Shown: positions 18,269 through 26,165 of the stretch, one piece after another
How positions within the stretch are numbered: the stretch's first letter is position 1
Layout of the letters: each line of letters opens with the position of its first letter
Assembly (NCBI RefSeq): GCF_004011835.1
Contig: NZ_RKLN01000003.1
Coordinates: forward strand, 310,001 to 374,000
Direction of reading: 5' to 3'
DNA: 64,000 nucleotides
From: Rhodococcus spongiicola
GTDB lineage: Bacteria; Actinomycetota; Actinomycetes; Mycobacteriales; Mycobacteriaceae
Program-made: the position numbers and the translations under genes
The notes under the pieces: generated by a model
What the model was told of the DNA's origin: nothing
The model's database searches: none
What the model saw: only the letters and a program-made list of their open reading frames with translations

Positions 18269-19309
18269 TCAGGAGGTGCACAACGATCCGGAGCAGGTCT
18301 CGTCGGCGATCACCGACACCATCGAGGCCTCATGGTTGACGACGTAGACCGGGGATCCGTCAGGGCTCACCGCCACTCCGTACGGGTAGTTCCCAACTCG
18401 AATCCTCTCGACCACTGAGTTCGTGGCGGTGTCGATCACCGACACCGAAGCGTCATAGAGGTTGGTGACGTAGGCGCGGGACCCGTCCGGGGTCAGCGCC
18501 AACCCCCACGGGAAATCTTCGGCCGGAATCGTCTGGGCCACGGTGTCCGTGGCGGTATCGACCACCGACACCGTGTCGCTACCACCGTTGGCGACGTAGA
18601 CGCGGAGCCCGTCCGGAGTCACCGCCAACCCTCGCGGGTAGTCGCCGACCCTGATGGTGTTCACCAGAGTGTTCTCACTAGTTTCGATCACCGACACCGA
18701 GTCCTCGAGAGCGTTCGTGACGAACGCGCGAGACCCGTTTGGGGTGAACGCCACATCCTGCGGGCCATTCCCCACCCCAATGGTTTCGACCACCGTCCTA
18801 TCGGCGGTCTCGATCACTGACACCGTGTCATCACCGTTGTTGGTGACGTAGACGCCAAGTCCGTCCGGAGTCGTCGCCACGCCAACCGGGGTGTCCCCGA
18901 CCTCGATGGTGTCGATCACGGTGTTGCCGGCGGTCTCGATGACCGACACCGTGTCCTCCAACTGGTTCGTGACGTAGACGTGAGAACCGTCCGGGCTAAC
19001 CGCCACCCCAGCCGGGGCGTCCCCGACTCCGATGCTGCCGATCACCGCGTTGCCGGCGGTCTCGATCACCGACACAGAATCGCTGACAACGTTGGTGACG
19101 TAGGCGCGAGACCCGTCCGGGCTAACCGCTACCCCGAACGGGGCTGTCCCCACCCGGACGGTGTCGACGACGGTGTCCGCCGACGCGGCACCCGCCCCCA
19201 TTCCCGCCACACCCAGCGCCATCGCAGAAACAGATACCACCCCGAACATCGCACGTGCGGCGCGGCTCCCAGCCGTGCGGCGACCTCGAAAACCACTGAG
19301 CCGATTCAC
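18269..19309 (-). CDS. secreted seven-bladed YVTN beta-propeller protein, copy 8 (identical to copy 6)
   Basis: 346 residues, identical in protein and apparently in DNA to copy 6, including the premature end CSGSLCTS. The nonsense change therefore predates the duplication or conversion event. Its own promoter box and ribosome-binding site are present. It is the first complete gene of the array in transcription order; upstream lies only the decayed remnant. Confidence 0.9.
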   Translation of the reverse strand: MNRLSGFRGRRTAGSRAARAMFGVVSVSAMALGVAGMGAGAASADTVVDTVRVGTAPFGVAVSPDGSRAYVTNVVSDSVSVIETAGNAVIGSIGVGDAPAGVAVSPDGSHVYVTNQLEDTVSVIETAGNTVIDTIEVGDTPVGVATTPDGLGVYVTNNGDDTVSVIETADRTVVETIGVGNGPQDVAFTPNGSRAFVTNALEDSVSVIETSENTLVNTIRVGDYPRGLAVTPDGLRVYVANGGSDTVSVVDTATDTVAQTIPAEDFPWGLALTPDGSRAYVTNLYDASVSVIDTATNSVVERIRVGNYPYGVAVSPDGSPVYVVNHEASMVSVIADETCSGSLCTS

Positions 19310-19393
19310 ATTTCTCTCCTACATCAGAGGAACACAACGGACAGGCCATGCAGCGAGACAACCAGCGGCCAGACCCGACCACCAGCCCAAAGG

Positions 19394-19402
19394 AGGCTAA
19401 CA
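19394..19402 (-). promoter_or_regulatory. extended -10 promoter of propeller copy 8
   Basis: TGTTAGCCT on the minus strand, 85 bp before the GTG at 19309. Confidence 0.55.
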
Positions 19403-19464
19403 ACCACAAACCGGATCAGATGCCCGACTCACCGAAACAGACACACGGCTCGCAGACCGCACGA

Positions 19465-19496
19465 CGCCGCCACCGACACGATCGTTGGTGGCGGCG
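19465..19496 (-). terminator. stem-loop after the remnant copy 9
   Basis: A 10-bp stem (19465-19474 with 19487-19496), 24 bp after the remnant's stop. The cassette's 3' architecture has outlived its gene. Confidence 0.5.
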
Positions 19497-19520
19497 CCGT
19501 GACTCACCTCGGTGTGGGTG

Positions 19521-19866
19521 TCAGCTGCCGGCGCTGCCCGTGGATCCGCCGCCCACCAGCGAACCGAAGTCGACCAGCGAACCGAAGTCGATGCACAGCG
19601 ACCCGAGGCACTCCTCGATGGCGATCACCGACACCGTCCCATCGGCTCCGTTAGCAACGTGGGCACGCAAGCCGTCCGGGGTCACCGCCACCCCTTGAGG
19701 GACGGCCTCGACCGGGATAGTAACGATGACGGTGTCCGCCCCCGCGCCTTCGGCTCCCATCCCGGCAATACCGACACCATCGCAGAAGCAGCCATTACCC
19801 CGTCCACGCTGCGAGTTGCTCGCCTCCGACCGTGCGGCAACGTCGGAAACCACTGAGCCGATTCAC
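19521..19866 (-). pseudogene. decayed YVTN propeller remnant (copy 9): one blade, frameshifted signal peptide
   Basis: The ancestral start is visible at 19866 (GTG AAT CGG CTC AGT, MNRLSGFR), but that frame hits a stop after about 24 codons. The signal-peptide core (ATGGTGTCGGTATTGCCGGG) is out of frame relative to the rest. Another GTG at 19853 opens a 110-residue frame with no proper signal peptide. Only one blade (AVPQGVAVTPDGLRAHVANG) and the tail CLGSLCIDFGSLV...GSTGSAGS remain. The ribosome-binding site is altered (GACAGAG for AGGAGAG) and no promoter box is found upstream. Internal deletion of about six blades followed by decay is the simplest reading. Confidence 0.75.
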
Positions 19867-20272
19867 ATCTCTGTCAGGACACGCAAAGGACGCTCGAGCG
19901 TTTGGACCGTACGCACATGTTGCGAAATGCACTGGTCGGATCGCCATCCGTCATTCCGGCTCACCGCCGTCGGACGCGGATTCGTCTGGCCGCAACGGCT
20001 GCGGATGCCCACCACCGTCGGTCACGTCCGGCCGTCGCCGACACCCGTGCGACAGTGGGCCGATGCTACGAGGCCCACCCGACCCACGAGAAACCGGCCC
20101 ACGATTCGTGGTTGCTCTCAGACACCGATCCATTCGCCCTCTCCCTGCGCTTCCGGTCCGCTATCAGTTCCGTTTGCTCAGTTGGACGTCCAGAAAGACG
20201 GATCGGTTCCTGCGCGAAGTGGATGGGCTGATCCTCTGACGGGCACGGCCCATGCTGATCAACAGATACCGC
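19867..20272. other. 406-bp intergenic stretch between the propeller array and the beta-lactone cluster
   Basis: No convincing ORF, repeat or clean terminator is visible here. It contains neither the conserved propeller leader nor a recognisable promoter. It marks the border between two accessory regions. Confidence 0.5.
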
Positions 20273-22414
20273 TCACACCGCCACACGTTGTTCAGCCGAC
20301 ACTGGCCTACTGTCGTTGGTCCGCCTCCGAAGGAACGCAGGACCCCACCAGTTGGCTTCACCCATGAGCTTGACCAAGGCGGGTACGAGCAACATCCGGA
20401 CCAAGGTGGCATCGAGCGCGAGCGCGATGATCATCCCCATCCCGATAAAACGCATGGGCGTCAGTTCCGAGAGTGTGAACGCCCCGGTCACGAGAATCAG
20501 CAGCGTTGCTGCGGCAGTCACGACACGGCCAGTGCGGGTGGCGCCGACGAGGATCGCTTCTTCTGTGGTGGCACCGGCCTGTCTCGCCTCGACCATCCGC
20601 GAGATGAGAAACACCTCGTAGTCGGTGGACAACCCGAACACGACGGCGATCACCAGCACCACCATCCCCGCTGGGAGCGGACCCTGGCTGACGCCCAGGA
20701 CACCGGCAAGATGGCCGTCGTAGAACACCAGAGTGAGGATCCCGAATGTCGCAGCCAGGCTCATGAACGCCACTGCGACCGCTTTGATGGGCAGGACGAT
20801 CGAACCGAACGCCAACAGCATCAGCAACAGCGTGGCGGCGGCCATGACAGCGAGCATCACCGGCATCCAGGTGATGATGGCGTCGACACCGTCCACGGTG
20901 ATCGCGGTCAGTCCGCCGATCTGGACACTCATTCCGTCCGGTTCGCCGAGCCCGCGTATCTCCTCGACAGCCGTCACCGCGCCCTGCGAACGATCCGGAA
21001 CGGACAAGCGCGCCTGCATGATGACGACGTCGTCCTTGCTGCCGAGAACGGCAACGTCCGTGACGCCGTCGATACCCGTCACAGCATGGCGGAACTTCGC
21101 GACCGCACTGGGGCTGGGCGCGGCGCCATCAACACCGGTACCGAGGATGAGGACCCCGCTGTTGGCGCCAGGCAGTTCCGCGGCGATCGTTTCGGCTCCG
21201 AGTCTGGCGGAACTGTCCGGGGCGAACGCGGTGTGGTCGACGTCGCCGAGCTTGACACCGACGACCGGTGCTGCCATCAGCATGAGTACGGAGACGATTC
21301 CGAAGGCGACCATGCCTGGACGACGAAGGACCGCGGTGGTGACCCGGCCCCAGAACCGTTGCGCTCGAGCCTCGCCCCGTTCGAAGGTGTTCTGCCGCCA
21401 ACTCCACTTGCCGATACGGTGACCGACCAGGGCGAGCGCCGCAGGAAGTGCTGTGAGCGACATCGTTGCGGCCACGGCGACGGCCGACATGGCCCCGAAC
21501 CCGAGCGATTTGAGGACGGGCTGCGGAAACACCAATGTTCCAGCGAACGCACACATCAGCAGCAGCGCGGAGAATGCGATGGTTCGTCCGGCCGTGCCCA
21601 GGGTTCGGGTGAGTGCCGTTTCGACGTCGGCGCCGTCACGGGCGAGTTCCTCACGGAACCGGCTGACTATGAACAGTCCGTAGTCGATGGCCAACCCGAG
21701 GCCGAGTAGTGACGCGATGTTGACGGCGAAGACGTTGACCTCGGTGAATTCGGAGATCAGCCGCAACGATGCCAGCGAGCCGAGAATGGACAGCAATCCC
21801 ACTGCTACCGGCAAGGACGCGGCCACCAGGCCGCCGAAGACCGTGACCAGGACCACCAGGGTGACAGGCAGCGACAGCATCTCCGCGAATACCAGGTCGC
21901 GTTGGGACTGTTCGTTGATTTCCGTAGCGAGAGCGCTGAGCCCGGTGATTTGGCTGTCGATGCCGGGCACGGTCAGGTGTGGGGCGATGTCTCCGAACGC
22001 CGCGATGCGCGCGCTCTCGTCTCCAGCGGCAAACACCAGCGCCAGTACCTTGTTGCCGTCCTCGGAACGCAGAAATCCTGCGCCAGCCGGGGTGTTCCAA
22101 TAGGTGACGACTGGGCGGTCCAACAGCGCCGGGTCGATTCCCTCGAGGCTCCGATGTACTTCTTCACCGACGTCATCGATGGTTCTGTCATCCGGAATTG
22201 TGTACACGGCCACCACATCTGGTGTGTGTCGACCGAAGTGCTGCTCCACGACGCGATCGACGTGGACGGACTCACTACCTGGGTCGGAGTAGCCACCGGC
22301 TCCGAGTTTGTCCATGACGGACGATCCCCATGCTCCGGCGATCAGGATCGCTGCGATGGTACTCAGCAGCACCGTCCATCTGCGGCGGAAGATCGTCGAC
22401 GCCCACTGGCTCAC
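20273..22414 (-). CDS. MMPL-family (RND) transporter, probable exporter of the beta-lactone product
   Basis: A 713-residue membrane protein of the MmpL/RND superfamily, normally exporters of lipids or hydrophobic metabolites driven by the proton gradient. An N-terminal helix (TVLLSTIAAILIAGAWG) is followed by an extracytoplasmic domain and two helix bundles. Both proton-relay Asp-Tyr pairs of the family are present: Asp244-Tyr245 in LGLAIDYGLFIVSRFREE and Asp598-Tyr599 in VFGLSTDYEVFLISRMVEA. At 713 residues it is of the short type, without the long C-terminal tail of many mycobacterial MmpLs. Its GTG start overlaps the stop of lstF (GTGA), indicating translational coupling, so export of the cluster's lipid product is the natural inference. 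Substrate not shown. Confidence 0.9.
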   Translation of the reverse strand: MSQWASTIFRRRWTVLLSTIAAILIAGAWGSSVMDKLGAGGYSDPGSESVHVDRVVEQHFGRHTPDVVAVYTIPDDRTIDDVGEEVHRSLEGIDPALLDRPVVTYWNTPAGAGFLRSEDGNKVLALVFAAGDESARIAAFGDIAPHLTVPGIDSQITGLSALATEINEQSQRDLVFAEMLSLPVTLVVLVTVFGGLVAASLPVAVGLLSILGSLASLRLISEFTEVNVFAVNIASLLGLGLAIDYGLFIVSRFREELARDGADVETALTRTLGTAGRTIAFSALLLMCAFAGTLVFPQPVLKSLGFGAMSAVAVAATMSLTALPAALALVGHRIGKWSWRQNTFERGEARAQRFWGRVTTAVLRRPGMVAFGIVSVLMLMAAPVVGVKLGDVDHTAFAPDSSARLGAETIAAELPGANSGVLILGTGVDGAAPSPSAVAKFRHAVTGIDGVTDVAVLGSKDDVVIMQARLSVPDRSQGAVTAVEEIRGLGEPDGMSVQIGGLTAITVDGVDAIITWMPVMLAVMAAATLLLMLLAFGSIVLPIKAVAVAFMSLAATFGILTLVFYDGHLAGVLGVSQGPLPAGMVVLVIAVVFGLSTDYEVFLISRMVEARQAGATTEEAILVGATRTGRVVTAAATLLILVTGAFTLSELTPMRFIGMGMIIALALDATLVRMLLVPALVKLMGEANWWGPAFLRRRTNDSRPVSAEQRVAV

Positions 22415-23106
22415 GAGTGTGCGCTTTCGGTCGCGGCCGGATCTGCCAGCGCGGCAGCCAGGTCCGGGTAAAGAGGGGTGAACACGCCCAGGTGGCCGGC
22501 CCGGTGGTAGTGCGGGCTATCGCGATGACCGGCAAGCTCGTCGAGGCGTTCGCGTCCGTAGTAGCCGCCACCGTCCGAGGACGGCGTGATCGGAGAGAGA
22601 GGTCCGGTCACCGCGGCTTCGAGATTGCGTTCGAACAGGGTGTGACAGGCGCGCAGTCCGGTCATCATCACCTCCTGAAACCGGTCCCGTGGGCGGACTG
22701 GAAACTCTTCGACGTCGAGGACGGCGCCGGTGTCGACGCCCTTGTCAACCTCGTGGAGGGTTGCCCCGTAGCGGGTCTCACCATTGAGGAGCGCATACGT
22801 GATCGCAATCTCGGGGCGCCCGCGGTAGGCGGGTAGCGGCCCGTTGTGAATGTTGTAGATTCGCAGTCCGGAGTCGAGGAGGGGTGCCTCGAGAATCGTC
22901 GGGTTGTTGATCGACCAGACGAGCCCGTCACTGCACGCGGACTGGATTCGAGCGGCGTCGGCGTTGACGTCGCGGGTATGCAGGACCGGGACGTGGTCGG
23001 GTGTGGTCTGGTCGGAGCGGGTGCAGACGAGATCCACGCGGTATCCGTCCGCGGTGGCAGCCCGCACCGCACGCCAGAGCAGGGCTCCTTCGCCGATGAA
23101 GATCAC
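22411..23106 (-). CDS. lstF: formyltransferase, LstF-like (N-formylation of the aminoacyl side chain)
   Basis: A 231-residue formyltransferase of the methionyl-tRNA/GART hydrolase fold, expected to use 10-formyltetrahydrofolate. Catalytic residues are visible: Asn85 and His87 in YNIHNGPLPAYRGRPE (compare NxHxxxLPxYRG) and Asp125 in DKGVDTGAVL. It lacks the C-terminal tRNA-binding domain of Fmt, whose housekeeping copy is elsewhere in this window. It starts at a GTG overlapping the stop of the NRPS gene and ends overlapping the transporter start. In the lipstatin pathway of Streptomyces toxytricini, LstF formylates the leucine amino group; the same role is inferred here from motifs and position. 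Confidence 0.85.
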   Translation of the reverse strand: MIFIGEGALLWRAVRAATADGYRVDLVCTRSDQTTPDHVPVLHTRDVNADAARIQSACSDGLVWSINNPTILEAPLLDSGLRIYNIHNGPLPAYRGRPEIAITYALLNGETRYGATLHEVDKGVDTGAVLDVEEFPVRPRDRFQEVMMTGLRACHTLFERNLEAAVTGPLSPITPSSDGGGYYGRERLDELAGHRDSPHYHRAGHLGVFTPLYPDLAAALADPAATESAHS

Positions 23107-26100
23107 GCCGCGGCTCCTCGTGCGGCAACTGCGGCGGCGTGGACCCGAGTCAGGGTCATGTCGTTGATCAGGCCCTCGAGCTGTTCGACGAACCGCGCCT
23201 CGCCGTCGGGTCCGACGATGGTGGTCGAGACCTGGGAGAGCATCTCCAACGAGGCGAGAGAGTCTCCGCCGAGCGCGAAGAAGTCGGCGTCCGGTGTCAC
23301 CTCGCCGGGGGTGATCTGGAGGATCGACGCCCAGATCGTGGCGATCCGTTCAACCTCCGTTCCCTCGGCATCAGCCCCCTGGGATGGCTGCGCCACGGTG
23401 GGTACGTCCAGACCCGTGTCCGGGATGCCAGGTAGGCGGGCAAGGTCGATCTTGCCGTTGGCGGTGAGAGGGAGAGCGTCGACGGTGTGAAACGCGGCGG
23501 GGATCATGTAGGTGGGCACATGCTCCCTCAGATACTCGCGCGTGGCGGAGATGTCGACGTCGTCATCGGCGACGAGGTAGGCAACCAGGGCGTTGCCGCC
23601 GGCCTCAGTCGGGCGGGCGACGACTGCGACTTGGCCGGCTCCAGGCATCTGCTCGAGCACTGCCTGCACCTCTCCTGGTTCGACGCGATTGCCGCGAATC
23701 TTGACCTGATCATCCACGCGGCCAACGAAATCGAGACTCTGGTTCGGCAACACCCGCCCGAGGTCGCCGGTGCGGTAGACGCGTTCGCCGCCGGGCAGGG
23801 TGATGAACCGCCCAGCGGTCAACTCGGGACGACCAAGGTACCCACGGGCCACCTGCGGGCCGCCGAAGCACAATTCACCGATCTCACCGGCAGCGACCGG
23901 CCGCTGCTGATCGTCCAACAGGAATACGGGGGTGTTGACGGCGGGGCGGCCGATGGGCACCGACGGAGCATCCGGGTCGGGGGCGGGGCCGACAATGTGT
24001 GTAGTGCAGGCGACGGCCAGTTCCGCCGGCCCGTAGCTGTTGAGCAGTCGGGTTCCGGCGCCGAAGAAGCCGCGTGCTCTCGTGGCCAGCCCGGGCAGGA
24101 GGCGTTCGCCGCCGATGATGACCGTCCGCGCAGTGGGTCGGGTGATGTCCAGGCGGAGGACGACCTCGAGCAGGCTCGGGGTGAGCAGGAAGGTGTTGGC
24201 ACCGGAATCGACCAGCATCGCGCGTAACGACAGGTGCGAGATATCCTCGGGCACAAGCGTTATCGAGCCACCAGCCAGCAATGAGCTGAAGAATGCGGCG
24301 CAGGCCATGTCAGCGGCCGGGGTGTGGTGGTGCGCGAACCTGGTGTCGGGCCCCAGAGACCACCATTCGATGGCGGCATCGACGAAGTTGACGATGCCGC
24401 GGTGCGGGACGAGAACCCCCTTCGGTCGGCCCGTCGACCCGGACGTGTAGGTGACGTACGCGATGTCGTCACCGCTGATCGGCGCGGTCACCGGTGTATC
24501 GGTGTGTCTCGGGAGGTCTTCGAGGACCATGGTCGGGGTGTCGGTGGGAACGAGGTGCGAATGCTCGCCGGCGGTCAGCAGGATCCGGGCCCTCGAGTCC
24601 TCGAGGATCGCGGTGAGCCGGTCGGTCGGGTGCTTCGGATCCAGGGACAGGAAAGCTGCACCGGTTCGCATGACGCCGAGTTGGCCGGCCATTGCGGCAG
24701 GAGTGCGTCCGGCGAGGATCGCGACTATCGAACCGGGACCGACGTCGTGACTGATCAGAAGGGCCGCAATCGCATCGGCCCAGTCGTCGAGTTGACGGTA
24801 GGTTCGCTCGCCGTCCGGGCCGCTGACCGCCATCGCCTCGGGGGTGCGCTCGGCGTGGTACCGAAACCGGCTGTCGGCGGTATCCCCCCTCGCCGCGGTG
24901 TCCACACCTGACATGGCCTCGGGTATCGGCAGAGCCGGTTCGACAGGGTCGAGCGGCGCCGCGGCCGGCGCGGCAAGTGCAACGGTGAGCCGGTCGAGGA
25001 GTGCATCCAGTTGCTCATTGACGCCATCACCGGCACGGCAAGACACTGTGATCTCCGTGCTGGCACCGGTTTCGACGATCACGAACGACATCGGGACGAG
25101 CCCGGTGTGCACGGGTAGCGCACGTATGGTCGCGGCGGTGAAGCCGGGCGTCGAGAAATCCTCGAGATCGATCTGGCCTGCGTGGGAAACGATAGCCGAC
25201 ACCAGGTTTCGATCCATCCGGGCGCCGATTCGGTGGGCGGCGGTGACGATGGCGCGGGTGACCGGTCCGGGGAGGCGTGCGAGGCCGCCGTTGTCCATCT
25301 CCGCGAGTTCTCGGCGGTCGGCGAGACGGGTCAGGATTTGGGCATGAACTTGCTGCCACGTGACCCCGGGGTCGACGTCGACGAACAATGGCAAGGCCAG
25401 GTTTGCAGTCGAGCGAATCGCGGGATCATGCCGCCGGAGATCGACCGGGACCATGAACCGCGCTGCGGAACCGACCACGTCGGCGAGATCCGCACAGATC
25501 CGGGCCACCACGGCCGGCGTCGTGCTGGGAATTGCGCGGTGCCGCCACACGAACTTCCCCGTGCGGGGCGGCCGGCCGGCGGCACCGAGTGGTGCGCGCC
25601 GGGTGGGCAGCAGTGTCGTGGGCTTGCTTGTGGTCCCGACACGGGCGACGAGGTCGTGGTCGGCAGTCACATCGGGGGCACCGATAGGTTCCTGTCCCCG
25701 CAGAACCCGGAAGATCTCCGACGCCCACGTTTGCAGGCCCTTCGCATCCATCACGCCGTGGAATGCTCGGAAGACGACACTCGTCTCCGACGCTGCGCGC
25801 GCGACGACGACCTCAGTCGTGGCGAGATCGTCGCTACCGAGGCTGCTCTGCAGGATGGGATCGTCGTCGAGGTCAGCGAAATCGATGGCATGGTCGACGA
25901 TCTTCACCTGCGGTGCACGCCTGCTGTCGACCCAATTCCGGCCGTTGCGCCTGAGCCTGGCGCCGGGGCACGCCGCGGATGCCTGGTCGACGGCGACCTC
26001 GAGAGCGGCGGGATCGATCTCGCCGCTGCCGGTTACGACGAGCTGGATCGCGAACGGCGGGGCGAGCGACTGCGTCGTGATGTAGAGCCGCTCGGTTGCG

Positions 26101-26135
26101 GAGATCGGGCGCTGGAATGGGGCGTCGATGGTCAC
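23103..26135 (-). CDS. lstE: nonribosomal peptide synthetase C-A-PCP, LstE-like
   Basis: 1010 residues with three domains. A condensation-like domain (about 1-390) has FHGVMDA at 125-131 in place of HHxxxDG, keeping the catalytic His126 and Asp130. The adenylation domain (about 420-900) has A3 TYTSGSTGRPKG (563-573), A5 NSYGPAELAV, A7 YRTGDLG, A8 VDDQVKIRGNRVEPGEV and the A10 lysine in TANGK (Lys895). The carrier protein has FFALGGDSL with the phosphopantetheine serine at about 959. There is no thioesterase. By analogy with LstE it would load an amino acid and esterify it to a hydroxyl of the beta-lactone or its precursor. My by-eye specificity code is D-M-A-L-I-G-S-V-A-K, which does not match a code I know, so leucine is not assumed. 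GTG start with AGAGGA upstream. Confidence 0.85.
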   Translation of the reverse strand: MTIDAPFQRPISATERLYITTQSLAPPFAIQLVVTGSGEIDPAALEVAVDQASAACPGARLRRNGRNWVDSRRAPQVKIVDHAIDFADLDDDPILQSSLGSDDLATTEVVVARAASETSVVFRAFHGVMDAKGLQTWASEIFRVLRGQEPIGAPDVTADHDLVARVGTTSKPTTLLPTRRAPLGAAGRPPRTGKFVWRHRAIPSTTPAVVARICADLADVVGSAARFMVPVDLRRHDPAIRSTANLALPLFVDVDPGVTWQQVHAQILTRLADRRELAEMDNGGLARLPGPVTRAIVTAAHRIGARMDRNLVSAIVSHAGQIDLEDFSTPGFTAATIRALPVHTGLVPMSFVIVETGASTEITVSCRAGDGVNEQLDALLDRLTVALAAPAAAPLDPVEPALPIPEAMSGVDTAARGDTADSRFRYHAERTPEAMAVSGPDGERTYRQLDDWADAIAALLISHDVGPGSIVAILAGRTPAAMAGQLGVMRTGAAFLSLDPKHPTDRLTAILEDSRARILLTAGEHSHLVPTDTPTMVLEDLPRHTDTPVTAPISGDDIAYVTYTSGSTGRPKGVLVPHRGIVNFVDAAIEWWSLGPDTRFAHHHTPAADMACAAFFSSLLAGGSITLVPEDISHLSLRAMLVDSGANTFLLTPSLLEVVLRLDITRPTARTVIIGGERLLPGLATRARGFFGAGTRLLNSYGPAELAVACTTHIVGPAPDPDAPSVPIGRPAVNTPVFLLDDQQRPVAAGEIGELCFGGPQVARGYLGRPELTAGRFITLPGGERVYRTGDLGRVLPNQSLDFVGRVDDQVKIRGNRVEPGEVQAVLEQMPGAGQVAVVARPTEAGGNALVAYLVADDDVDISATREYLREHVPTYMIPAAFHTVDALPLTANGKIDLARLPGIPDTGLDVPTVAQPSQGADAEGTEVERIATIWASILQITPGEVTPDADFFALGGDSLASLEMLSQVSTTIVGPDGEARFVEQLEGLINDMTLTRVHAAAVAARGAAA

Positions 26136-26165
26136 GGGATCCTCTTCGCGGAAGGGTGGATCTGA

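Larger units (their letters stand above)
18150..19349. repeat. 1.2-kb exact direct repeat, unit B (contains propeller copy 8)
   Basis: Second copy of 15503-16702. The sequence left of 18150 differs from that left of 15503, so the breakpoint falls just at the base of the hairpin. Confidence 0.85.

Noticed and set aside
15503-19349. The 1.2-kb exact repeat as an insertion sequence
   Set aside because: It encodes a propeller, not a transposase, and has no terminal inverted repeats or target duplications that I can see.
10070-19410. CCTCCT sequence in propeller leaders as an anti-Shine-Dalgarno switch against AGGAGAG
   Set aside because: It overlaps and directly follows the TAGCCT -10 box, so most of it lies upstream of the probable transcription start, and copy 1 does not keep it.
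8782-19496. Regularly spaced GC-rich palindromes as a CRISPR array or REP elements
   Set aside because: Spacing is gene-sized, the intervening sequence codes for paralogues, and each palindrome sits at a fixed distance after a stop codon, which fits terminators.
22411-23106. Second methionyl-tRNA formyltransferase
   Set aside because: It lacks the C-terminal tRNA-binding domain and is embedded in the biosynthetic operon; the complete Fmt is at 59181-60107.
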